DNA of 6,068 nucleotides from an uncultured Beijerinckiaceae bacterium (GCA_937863205.1 CALMGA010000221.1:1-6068), one strand, 5' to 3'. Counted from the stretch's first letter, positions 1 through 5,795 are shown. The notes: a model not told the origin generated them from the sequence alone. Translations and numbers: made by a program.

Positions 1-200
1 CGGGCCGACGTGCCGGACCGCAACGGCGGCGTGCTGGTGATGGCCACTTCGTTCGGCGTGTATCCGTTCCTGCTCAAGCTGTACGCCGACGGCGGCGACT
101 AGGGCCCGGCGTTCCAGGCCGGCTGCGCCGGGTCTGCCGCAGCGTCGAGATCGTCAAGCGCTCCGACACGGCCAAGCGTACGGCCAAGGGCTTCGTGCTG
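1..200 (+). pseudogene. IS5-family transposase, decayed C-terminal fragment
   Basis: Frame 1 from the window edge reads RADVPDRNGGVLVMATSFGV and continues YPFLLKLYADGGD before a TAG at 100-102. The next in-frame codons (GPAFQAG) and, after a one-base frameshift near 120, RLRRVCRSVEIVKRSDTAK followed by GFVL continue the same protein. The pattern 'LYADGGYQGPxFQ...VEIVKRSDxAKGFVVLP' is typical of the C-terminal catalytic part of IS5-group DDE transposases. The TAG is explained by loss of three bases from an expected TAC-CAG (Tyr-Gln). A 9-bp direct repeat (ACGGCCAAG at 168-176 and 180-188) has inserted four extra residues, RTAK. Homology stops at about 200, before the expected catalytic Glu segment (PKRWxVER). 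It is therefore stop-containing, frameshifted and 3'-truncated, and cannot make an active transposase. Family assignment is from memory of the motif. Confidence 0.75.
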
Positions 201-292
201 TGGTCAAACCGTTCAGGCTGTCGCCTACCAGCCCATACACGCGCTTCACTCAGGGTTTCGACGAACATGTCGGCGACGTTGTTGATCTTCAT
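201..292 (-). pseudogene. 5' remnant of a thiamine-diphosphate enzyme (PoxB / pyruvate oxidase-like)
   Basis: Reading leftward from ATG at 292-290, the frame gives MKINNVADMFVETLSE. After a frameshift at about 246 it gives KRVYGLVGDSLNGLT, ending near 202. Together these match the N-terminus shared by ubiquinone-dependent pyruvate dehydrogenase/pyruvate oxidase and related ThDP enzymes (NVADxxVETLxxAGVKRVYGxVGDSLNG), where the Glu before the first Gly-rich turn contacts the cofactor. The residues expected between ETLSE and KRVYG (Ala-Gly-Val) are missing. A GAGGG Shine-Dalgarno-like sequence lies about 9 bases upstream of this ATG, supporting it as the original start; an in-frame ATG at 343 would add 17 residues that do not resemble the family. 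About 30 codons of a roughly 580-codon gene remain. It is cut at about 200 where the transposase remnant begins, so it is not functional. Confidence 0.6.
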
Positions 293-581
293 GGAACGCG
301 TCCCTCGCTCGATGCGGACTCCAAGGTCGGTGACCTGGATCATCTTTCGCCCGTCCGGCCGGCGCCGAAGGGCAGCGGCCTTGTTCGGGTGATCTCATGG
401 CTCGATAACACCACGCCGGAACGCTCGTTCGACGGTCGGCGCTGGCATGATGCGAACGCGTCTTCGCGACTGACGAAGGCTAAGCAGGTTTCGCAAAAGT
501 GCCCCGCGATTTTGCGATCAAAACCTTTGGCCTATCAAAGAGCCAAGCGGATGAAGCGTCGGCCTGCCAACGCGAACCTGC
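293..581. other. gene-free stretch between PoxB-like remnant and LysR gene
   Basis: No ORF here resembles a protein family; the long + strand frame across it runs antisense to both the PoxB-like remnant and the LysR tail. The part next to 292 is presumably the old upstream region of the PoxB-like gene. I see no convincing -35/-10 pair. The right part holds the inverted repeat listed separately. Confidence 0.5.
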
Positions 582-586
582 TTAGC
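479..586. repeat. 108-bp segment bounded by 15-bp imperfect inverted repeats
   Basis: The left arm GCTAAGCAGGTTTCGC (479-494) is matched by the reverse complement of the right arm GCGAACCTGCTTAGC (572-586), with one extra T in the left arm. Just inside the left arm is a second small inverted repeat, GCAAAA (493-498)/TTTTGC (510-515). The arms are 77 bases apart, too far for an ordinary terminator, and no T-run follows. The arrangement resembles a short non-autonomous element or an internally deleted IS (the AAAAGTGCCCC inside the left arm recalls IS21-type ends), but no target-site duplication is visible outside the arms. The right arm contains the stop codon of the LysR gene. Confidence 0.4.
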
Positions 587-1505
587 TTGGTTTGGAGGCG
601 CTTGCGTGGAGGTGGTCACGGAGCAGCGCCGCCGCGGGCGACAGCACCCTGTCCTTGCTGATAACGACCACGAGTTCGCGGGCCGCCCAGGAGTCGGTCA
701 GCGACTCGGCATGCAGGCCCATCGGCTTGCCCAGAATGTGGAACACCGGCTCGGGGACGATGGCGACGCCGAGCCCCGCGTGCACCGTCCGGCAGATCGC
801 GTCGAAGCCCGGCACGTGGATGCGCAGGCGCAGCGGCTTTCCAGCTTCCCGCGCGGCGCGTTCGCAGCGCCGGAAGATCGAGCTCTCGCGGTGAAGCCCG
901 ATGTGATCGTGGTCGAGCGCGTCGGCGAAGGACAGGGGACCCTGTCCGAACAGGGCGTGGTCGGGACGCATCATCACCACGAGCCGGTCCCGGCGGTAAG
1001 GGAAGGCGTCGACGTCGCGGAGGTCGACCTCGGACGAGCAGGTGCCGACCTCGGCGTAACCCTCCCCGACGCCTTTCGCGACCCCGCTCGATGGACGCTC
1101 CTCCAAGCTGATACGGAGGTCGGGGTTGGCGTCGAAGAACCATTTCAGGTCGCCGGGCAGCGGCCCGACGATGGTGGACAGGTTGGACAGCATGCGCACG
1201 TGCCCCCGCACGCCCAGCCTGTACTCGCCGAGTTCGGCGATGAGCGACGAGGAGGCTATCAGCACTCGTCGGGCGTGTTGCAGCATGCTCTCGCCGGCCG
1301 GGGTGAGCCGCATCCCGCTCGCCGCGCGCTCGAACAGGACGACGTCGAGGTCGGTCTCCAGGTCGAGCAGGCGCTTGCTGGCGGCCGACGGCGCGATCCC
1401 CTCGCGGGTGGCGGCGCGGGTCAGGACGCCTTCCTCGGCGACGGCCACGATGAGGCGCAGCGTGGTCAGGCTGATCCTGTCGGAACGGAGCGGCACTGCC
1501 ACCAT
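582..1505 (-). CDS. LysR-family transcriptional regulator
   Basis: A 307-aa cytoplasmic DNA-binding protein with the two LysR domains. The N-terminal winged helix-turn-helix is at about residues 10-70, with the typical core LTRAATREGIAPSAASKR (28-45) and LFER...RLTPAG (58-71). A linker helix (72-95) is followed by a periplasmic-binding-protein-like effector domain (about 98-300) starting at GHVRMLSNLS, which would bind a small-molecule inducer. Length is normal for the family. I chose ATG at 1505: the frame is open to a TTG at 1580, but that start adds 25 residues foreign to LysR proteins and would lie inside the putative operator. The Shine-Dalgarno is weak (GGGG about 10 bases upstream). 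It is divergent from the lyase-hydratase pair, the usual arrangement for a LysR activator of a neighbouring catabolic operon, so it probably controls that pair and itself. The inducer is unknown; an organic acid substrate of the operon is an inference. The stop codon lies in an inverted-repeat arm, but the C-terminus looks full length. Confidence 0.93.
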   Translation of the reverse strand: MVAVPLRSDRISLTTLRLIVAVAEEGVLTRAATREGIAPSAASKRLLDLETDLDVVLFERAASGMRLTPAGESMLQHARRVLIASSSLIAELGEYRLGVRGHVRMLSNLSTIVGPLPGDLKWFFDANPDLRISLEERPSSGVAKGVGEGYAEVGTCSSEVDLRDVDAFPYRRDRLVVMMRPDHALFGQGPLSFADALDHDHIGLHRESSIFRRCERAAREAGKPLRLRIHVPGFDAICRTVHAGLGVAIVPEPVFHILGKPMGLHAESLTDSWAARELVVVISKDRVLSPAAALLRDHLHASASKPS

Positions 1506-1569
1506 TGCGTCGACGCCCCGTGATGCGGCCCAGCGTGGCAGCCCGAGCGGACCTGAATGCAAATCCCGT

Positions 1570-1590
1570 ACGTTCGCCAAATGCGAATGT
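1570..1590. promoter_or_regulatory. candidate LysR operator (T-N11-A palindrome)
   Basis: The core TTCGC-CAAAT-GCGAA (1573-1587) is a perfect 5-bp inverted repeat with a 5-bp centre. It contains the LysR-box signature T-N11-A (T1574, A1586), and two of the next three bases on each side also pair (AC...GT). It lies 65-85 bases upstream of the LysR start and about 180-200 bases upstream of the lyase start, suiting autorepression plus long-range activation. Binding by the adjacent regulator is an inference. Confidence 0.6.
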
Positions 1591-1622
1591 GCCTTCGCGG
1601 TTCACCAACGCGCGCCCGAGAA

Positions 1623-1649
1623 CGTTCCACGAGATCGTCGGTTGGAACG
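1623..1649. promoter_or_regulatory. 7-bp inverted repeat, possible second regulator site
   Basis: CGTTCCA (1623-1629) and TGGAACG (1643-1649) are perfect inverted repeats with a 13-bp spacer. The centre of this repeat is 56 bp (about five helical turns) from the centre of the T-N11-A palindrome. It could be an activation-type site or a different factor's operator; its sequence is not the same as the palindrome core. Confidence 0.3.
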
Positions 1650-1710
1650 GCAACACGGGCGATCGACGCTCGTGACATCGGCCGGCCAGTCTACGTCATC
1701 GGTCGACCTC

Positions 1711-1735
1711 GACGGAGCGCTCGCGAAGCGCCGTC
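1711..1735 (+). promoter_or_regulatory. leader stem-loop upstream of lyase gene
   Basis: GCGCT-CGCGA-AGCGC (1717-1731) forms a 5-bp stem. It extends by GACG/CGTC (1711-1714/1732-1735) across a 2-base bulge, giving about nine pairs. It ends 35 bases before the lyase ATG and would be in the mRNA leader if transcription starts upstream. No T-run follows, so it is not a plain terminator. Its role is unknown. Confidence 0.3.
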
Positions 1736-1758
1736 CCGGACCGAAGGCCGAGCGCAGC

Positions 1759-1763
1759 AGGAG
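1759..1763 (+). promoter_or_regulatory. ribosome binding site of lyase gene
   Basis: AGGAG lies 7 bases before ATG at 1771. It fixes that start, although the frame is open for some distance upstream. Confidence 0.8.
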
Positions 1764-1770
1764 ATCAATC

Positions 1771-2676
1771 ATGCATGACTTTCTTCAGCGTCCGAAGACC
1801 CGCAACGCCAGGCTGCGCGAGCTCCTCAAGACCCCGCCGGTGGTCGCCCCCGGCGCCCACGACGGGCTGTCGGCCCGCCTCGTCGAGCAGGCTGGCTTCG
1901 ACGTCGTCTACATGGGCGGCTACGCCACCACCGGCTCGCTGCTGGGCCGGCCCGACATGGCGCTGCTGTCGGGTACGCAGATGGTCGAGAATGCCCGCCG
2001 CATGGCGGAGGCGGTGACCATCCCGCTCGTCGCCGATGCCGACACCGGCTACGGCAACGCCATCAACGTCATCCGCACCGTCCACGAATACGAGGCGGCC
2101 GGCGTCTCCGCCATCCACCTGGAGGACCAGACCGCGCCCAAGCGCTGCGGCCACATGGCCGGCAAGGGCGTGATCGCCGCCGGCGAGATGGTCGGCAAGC
2201 TGAAGGCGGCCATCGCCGCACGCACCGATCCCGACTTCGTCATCATCGCCCGCACCGACGCGCTCGCCGTCCACGGCGTCGACGAGGCGGTGAAGCGCGG
2301 GCAGCGCTACGCCGACGCCGGCGCCGACGTGGTGTGGGTCGAGGCGCCGACCACCGAGGCCGAGCTGGAGACGATCACGAAGGGGCTGAAGGGCATCCCC
2401 GTGCTGCTGAACTGGCTGGAGAACGGCGAGACGCCGATGATCGGCATGGACAAGATCAAGGCCTATGGCTTCGGCATGGTGATCTACCCCATCGGCTCGG
2501 TCTTCACGATGCTGACCGCCCTACGCGAGCACTACGCCAGCGTCCGCAAGGCGGGGACGCCGATCGACCGCGTCAGCCAGCTGCCGCAGTTCGAGGACTT
2601 CACCAGCGCCGTCGGCAAGCGGGAGATCGATGCGCTCATCGCGGAGTTCGGTGATCCCGACGCCCGCAAGGCTTGA
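1771..2676 (+). CDS. isocitrate lyase/PEP mutase-family lyase (2-methylisocitrate or 2,3-dimethylmalate lyase type)
   Basis: A 301-aa cytoplasmic (beta/alpha)8-barrel enzyme of the ICL/PEP mutase superfamily. Members split a C-C bond in a malate-type acid and need Mg2+. Seen in sequence: substrate-loop segment YMGGYATTGSLLGRPDMALL (47-66); metal-binding DADTGYGN (89-96); LEDQ (117-120); catalytic-loop signature KRCGH (124-128) with the catalytic Cys126; IARTDALAVHG (159-169); and NWLENGETP (214-222). KRCGH with Cys marks the lyases (isocitrate, 2-methylisocitrate, 2,3-dimethylmalate) rather than PEP mutase or phosphonopyruvate hydrolase. The length of about 300 fits 2-methylisocitrate/2,3-dimethylmalate lyases and is far shorter than true isocitrate lyase. 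Products would be pyruvate plus succinate or propionate, but oxaloacetate hydrolase-like activity is also possible in this family. The next gene, 105 bases downstream on the same strand, encodes a hydratase that could make its substrate. The exact substrate is undetermined. Confidence 0.93.
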   Translation: MHDFLQRPKTRNARLRELLKTPPVVAPGAHDGLSARLVEQAGFDVVYMGGYATTGSLLGRPDMALLSGTQMVENARRMAEAVTIPLVADADTGYGNAINVIRTVHEYEAAGVSAIHLEDQTAPKRCGHMAGKGVIAAGEMVGKLKAAIAARTDPDFVIIARTDALAVHGVDEAVKRGQRYADAGADVVWVEAPTTEAELETITKGLKGIPVLLNWLENGETPMIGMDKIKAYGFGMVIYPIGSVFTMLTALREHYASVRKAGTPIDRVSQLPQFEDFTSAVGKREIDALIAEFGDPDARKA

Positions 2677-2716
2677 GCGTGAAGGCCGAAGCGCAGGCCA
2701 CGATTGTTGAGCGGGC

Positions 2717-2746
2717 GCCGGAGCGATCCGGCGGCCGACCGGCCGC
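2717..2746 (+). promoter_or_regulatory. intercistronic overlapping stem-loops
   Basis: Two mutually exclusive hairpins share two bases: GCCGG-AGCGAT-CCGGC (2717-2732) and GCGGCC-GACC-GGCCGC (2731-2746, with a further G-T pair outside). They lie in the 105-bp gap between the lyase and hydratase genes. No T-run follows, so an intrinsic terminator is unlikely. They may stabilise upstream mRNA or tune expression of the second gene. Confidence 0.35.
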
Positions 2747-2766
2747 TACCATAAGCCAACTTTCGC

Positions 2767-2771
2767 AAGGA
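2767..2771 (+). promoter_or_regulatory. ribosome binding site of hydratase gene
   Basis: AAGGA lies 10 bases before ATG at 2782. The encoded N-terminus (NLSHTLMREHL) matches that of the family, so this start is well supported. Confidence 0.65.
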
Positions 2772-2781
2772 CCCACGGACC

Positions 2782-4719
2782 ATGCCGAACAACCTTTCCC
2801 ACACCCTGATGCGCGAGCACCTGATGGACGGCGACATGGTCGTCGGGTCCGAGATCGGGCTGCGCATCGACCAGGCCCTGCTGGAGGACGTGCTGGGCCC
2901 GATGATCATGCTCGAACTGGAGGCGATGGATGCCGACCGCGTGAAGGTGCTGGCCGTTCAATATGTCGACCACAACCTCCTCGAAGTCGACAACCTCAAC
3001 GCCGAGGAGCACCTGTTCCTGCGCTCCGCCTGCAAGCGCTTCGGCCTGTGGTATAGCCGGCCCGGCACGGGTATCAGCCATCCCACGCACATGCAGCGCT
3101 TCGGCAAGCCCGGCGCGGTGCTCGTCGGCGGCGACAGCCACACGGCGGCGGCCGGCAGCATGGGCATGCTGGCGATCGGCGCGGGCGGCGCCGACATCGC
3201 GCTCGCGATGATGGGCGAGCCCTTCTACGTCAAGATGCCGGAGATCTGGGGCGTCCACCTCACCGGCACCCTGCCGGACTGGGTCAGCGCCAAGGACGTG
3301 GCTTTGGAGATGCTGCGCCGGCACGGCGTCGAGGGGGCCTTCGGGCGTATCGTCGAGTACTACGGTCCGGGCCTCGCCTGTCTGTCGGCGATGGACCGGC
3401 ACGTCATCGCCAACATGGGCGCCGAGATGGGCGCCACGACAACCGTCTTCCCGTCCGACGAGCGCACCCGCGAGTTCCTGGTCAACATCGGGCGCGAGGA
3501 CGACTGGCGATCCCTGGCGGCGGAAGATGGCGCCGCCTACGACCACCACGACGCCGTCGACCTCTCCAAGCTCGAACCGCTGATCGCCACGCCCTCCAGC
3601 CCCGGCAACGTGGTCCGGGTGCGCGACGTGCCCAAGCGCGACGTGTACCAGTCCTACATCGGCTCCTCGGCCAATCCGGGCTACCGCGACTACGCCGTCG
3701 TTGCGGCCATCATGAAAGGCCAGACGCCGCACGACCGCATCTCGCTCGACATCAACCCGAGCACGCGGCAGGTCTGCGAGCAGCTGGTGGCCGACGGCCA
3801 CATGGCGGCGCTGCTGGAGGCCGGCGCGCGGGTGCATCAGCCGGGGTGCAACGGCTGCATCGGCATGGGCCAGGCGCCGGCGGTCGGCCGCGCCTCGCTG
3901 CGCACCGTGCCGCGCAACTTCCCCGGCCGCTCCGGCACCAACGAAGACGCCATCTACCTCTGCAGCCCGGAAACGGCGGCGGCGGCGGCGCTGACCGGCA
4001 TCATCACCGACCCGCGCGACCTCGACATGGACTATCCCAGGATCGTCGAGCCGAAGGGGCCGCGCGCCAGCATGCTGAAGCTCACGCCGCCGGCCGAGCC
4101 GGAAGTGGCGCGGGCGACCAGGCTGGAGAAGACGGACAACATCACCAGCCTGCCCGACCTCGACGCGCCCGGCGACGACCTGCGCGTGGCGGTGCTCCTC
4201 AAGGTGCCCGACGACATCTCCACCGACGACATCGTGCCGGCCGGCAAGCTCCTGCCTTACTGGGCCAACATCCCCCACGTCTCCGCCTTCGCCTTCCGCG
4301 ACGTCGACAGCGACTACCCCGACCGGGCCAAGGCGAAGCGGAAGCAGGGGACGCTGCACGCGATCGTCGCCGGCCACAACTATGGGCAGGGGTCGAGCCG
4401 AGAGAACGCCGCCCTGGCGCCACGATACCTCGGCCTCGGCGCGGTGGTGGCGAAGAGCTTCGCCCGCATCCACTGGCAGAACCTCGTCAACTTCGGCGTT
4501 CTGCCCCTCACCTTCGCCGATCCGAACGACTACGACCGGGTGAAGGTCGACGACACGCTGGAGATCAAGGGGTTCGCCGACGCGCTCAAAGCTGGCCGGG
4601 AGATTGAGGCGAAGGTCGGCGATCGCGCGGTCAAGCTCGGGCACGACCTGTCCGAACGCCAGATCGCGATCGTCCGCGCCGGCGGCGTCATCAACAAGTG
4701 GAAAGCTGACCGCCGGTAG
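2782..4719 (+). CDS. single-chain aconitase-family hydratase, 'Aquifex-type', with Ser replacing the first cluster Cys
   Basis: A 645-aa cytoplasmic protein with the large aconitase domain (about 1-430) and swivel domain (about 465-640) on one chain, as in the short 'Aquifex-type' putative aconitases; classical AcnA/AcnB are near 870-900 aa. Retained active-site motifs: VDHN (62-65), His100, GDSHT (117-121), RNFPGR (378-383, substrate-binding arginines), DDISTDDIVPAG (477-488) and GQGSSRENAALAPRYLG (535-551) with the catalytic Ser-Ser-Arg-Glu. The cluster CxxC is present as GCNGC (355-359, Cys356/Cys359). Oddity: the motif that normally reads GSCTN and supplies the first Fe-S cysteine reads GSSAN (294-298). 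Ser296 is exactly 60 residues before Cys356, the spacing of Cys347/Cys407 in LeuC. Other cysteines are 84, 200, 332 and 394. It would hydrate/dehydrate or isomerise a 2-substituted tricarboxylic or dicarboxylic acid feeding the lyase encoded upstream. The substrate is unknown and plain aconitase activity is not assured. No terminator is evident after the stop. Confidence 0.92.
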   Translation: MPNNLSHTLMREHLMDGDMVVGSEIGLRIDQALLEDVLGPMIMLELEAMDADRVKVLAVQYVDHNLLEVDNLNAEEHLFLRSACKRFGLWYSRPGTGISHPTHMQRFGKPGAVLVGGDSHTAAAGSMGMLAIGAGGADIALAMMGEPFYVKMPEIWGVHLTGTLPDWVSAKDVALEMLRRHGVEGAFGRIVEYYGPGLACLSAMDRHVIANMGAEMGATTTVFPSDERTREFLVNIGREDDWRSLAAEDGAAYDHHDAVDLSKLEPLIATPSSPGNVVRVRDVPKRDVYQSYIGSSANPGYRDYAVVAAIMKGQTPHDRISLDINPSTRQVCEQLVADGHMAALLEAGARVHQPGCNGCIGMGQAPAVGRASLRTVPRNFPGRSGTNEDAIYLCSPETAAAAALTGIITDPRDLDMDYPRIVEPKGPRASMLKLTPPAEPEVARATRLEKTDNITSLPDLDAPGDDLRVAVLLKVPDDISTDDIVPAGKLLPYWANIPHVSAFAFRDVDSDYPDRAKAKRKQGTLHAIVAGHNYGQGSSRENAALAPRYLGLGAVVAKSFARIHWQNLVNFGVLPLTFADPNDYDRVKVDDTLEIKGFADALKAGREIEAKVGDRAVKLGHDLSERQIAIVRAGGVINKWKADRR

Positions 4720-5050
4720 CGTCACTTCGGCGGTGCGATGGCGATGGTGTGATATGGTCATCGACCCGCGGGCGCCCTTGAACGTCCGCTTCGGAATGGC
4801 TTCGCGGCTGCTCCATACGCCCGCCGTGGACGCATTGCCGCCGTTGCAACTTCGACGCTCCATGGCTGGAGCTGCGGCTGGTTTAGATCGCTGCGCGCTC
4901 GGTAAGGGTCGGAGGACTTTGGACGTTCCGTCGAGTTCGTGCACCGCGCTCTCGATCCGGATCTGCCTGAGCGAAGGCTGAATCGTCGCCCGACGCAGCC
5001 CTTCGTTTTCACGACATCACAGCCGTGCGGCTTCACGATCTCATTCGCCG

Positions 5051-5070
5051 CTGCCCGGAAGTTCGGGCAG
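5051..5070. repeat. stem-loop
   Basis: CTGCCCG (5051-5057), loop GAAGTT, then CGGGCAG (5064-5070) form a perfect 7-bp stem. It lies about 330 bases after the hydratase stop and has no T-run on either strand, so I do not call it a terminator. Confidence 0.4.
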
Positions 5071-5533
5071 TCGAGGCGCGCCAGCCCTCATATGATTGAA
5101 CAGATACTTTGACGCCGGATGCGCAACCCACTCGAGTGGTCACTGACGATGGCCCGCAGGCAGCCGATCATGCCGATGTCTACACTCAAGCCTGTGCCGC
5201 CCATGCATGTCGCCAGAAGGTGATGGCGGCTTCCCAGATGGCCAGAACCGAGGATGGGCAGGGATCGGGAGCAATGGATGACGCTGCCAGCCAAGCCGCG
5301 GAGGATGCGAGGCGGCGGGAGCCGACAGGTGCAAGTCCGCAACCGGCCAAGTCGACCCTCACCGACCGGAGCACGGCGGTGGCCGTCATTACCTTGGGCC
5401 GTTATCGCGTTCTGCGCGATCCCGGTGCCGTCACCTAACTGCAGGACGCTTTGGAGCAGGCCAGGGCTGCCAACAGCCGAGGCGCGACTCCCTACTGGGC
5501 GTGCAACGCGGGCGACCGGTTGAGGCGCGCGTC

Positions 5534-5560
5534 CCCCCAGGTGCTCAAAGGCACAGGGGG
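5534..5560. repeat. long stem-loop with small internal bulge
   Basis: CCCCC (5534-5538) pairs with GGGGG (5556-5560), and GTGC (5541-5544) with GCAC (5551-5554), around the loop TCAAAG. An AG/A internal bulge separates the two helices. There is no T-run. It could belong to a structured RNA or an element end. Confidence 0.4.
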
Positions 5561-5795
5561 CAGAAGGCTACTCTCAACCAGCCGACCCGATGCGGTTATG
5601 ATGCCTCGTAAGCCGCAGGCAAACATGTACAGGGGGTATGTCGTCCAGGATGGCTGCGGCGGAACTCATCGGTCACTCCACACGAAAAGGGGTCGGCATA
5701 AGGAAAAGATCCGTGGACGACGCGCGGCCGGCTCGGGAGGACGTGCGGGGCGGCTCGCGCCAACCTGCCGGATCGGCTCGGGAGGGCGGCGCGGC

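Larger units (their letters stand above)
1506..1770. promoter_or_regulatory. divergent promoter/operator region between LysR gene and lyase gene
   Basis: This 265-bp gap must hold the promoters of both the leftward LysR gene and the rightward lyase-hydratase genes. It contains three symmetrical elements, described separately: the T-N11-A palindrome at 1570-1590, a 7-bp inverted repeat at 1623-1649 and a leader stem-loop at 1711-1735. I could not pick -35/-10 hexamers with confidence on either strand. Confidence 0.65.
4720..5795. other. 1.1-kb stretch without a supportable gene
   Basis: All frames here are short, begin at weak or unusual starts, are low-complexity (Arg/Ala/Pro-rich) and resemble no family I know. 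The longest, 109 codons from a TTG at 5109 (+) and 92 codons at 4758-5036 (-), have no motif and no good ribosome site. The stretch contains stem-loops at 5051-5070, 5404-5420, 5465-5478 and 5534-5560, and a 12-bp direct repeat CGGCTCGGGAGG at 5729-5740 and 5774-5785. It is probably decayed intergenic or mobile-element DNA; an untranslated structured RNA cannot be excluded. Confidence 0.5.

Noticed and set aside
606..1523. Long + strand open frame antisense to the LysR gene
   Set aside because: It mirrors the LysR codons, has no recognisable domain and is Gln/Arg/Gly/His-rich; the LysR reading is unambiguous.
1126..1770. N-terminal extension of the lyase frame upstream of ATG 1771
   Set aside because: The frame is open but runs antisense into the LysR gene; the AGGAG site, normal family length and family N-terminus all support 1771.
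2746..4944. Very long - strand open frame (732 codons) across the hydratase gene
   Set aside because: It is antisense to the well-supported aconitase-family gene, its product is a low-complexity Arg/Gly/Val/His-rich string without domains, and such shadow frames are usual in GC-rich DNA.
5051..5070. Hairpin as a terminator for the lyase-hydratase genes
   Set aside because: It is about 330 bases after the hydratase stop and has no T-run on either strand.
5328..5345. T-loop-like AGGTGCAAGTCC suggesting a tRNA
   Set aside because: The flanking bases do not form the 5-bp T stem, and no acceptor or anticodon arm can be built around it.
5318..5365. GGGAGCC...GGTGCAAGTCCG resembling part of a cobalamin riboswitch or group II intron domain I
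   Set aside because: The rest of a cobalamin riboswitch (B12 box with CAGGAGACCTGCC-like core, CCACTG) and the GTGYG start or domain V of a group II intron are not found nearby.
5109..5438. 109-codon + strand frame
   Set aside because: It starts at TTG without a ribosome site, and its composition is unstructured with no motif; opposing frames are equally open.
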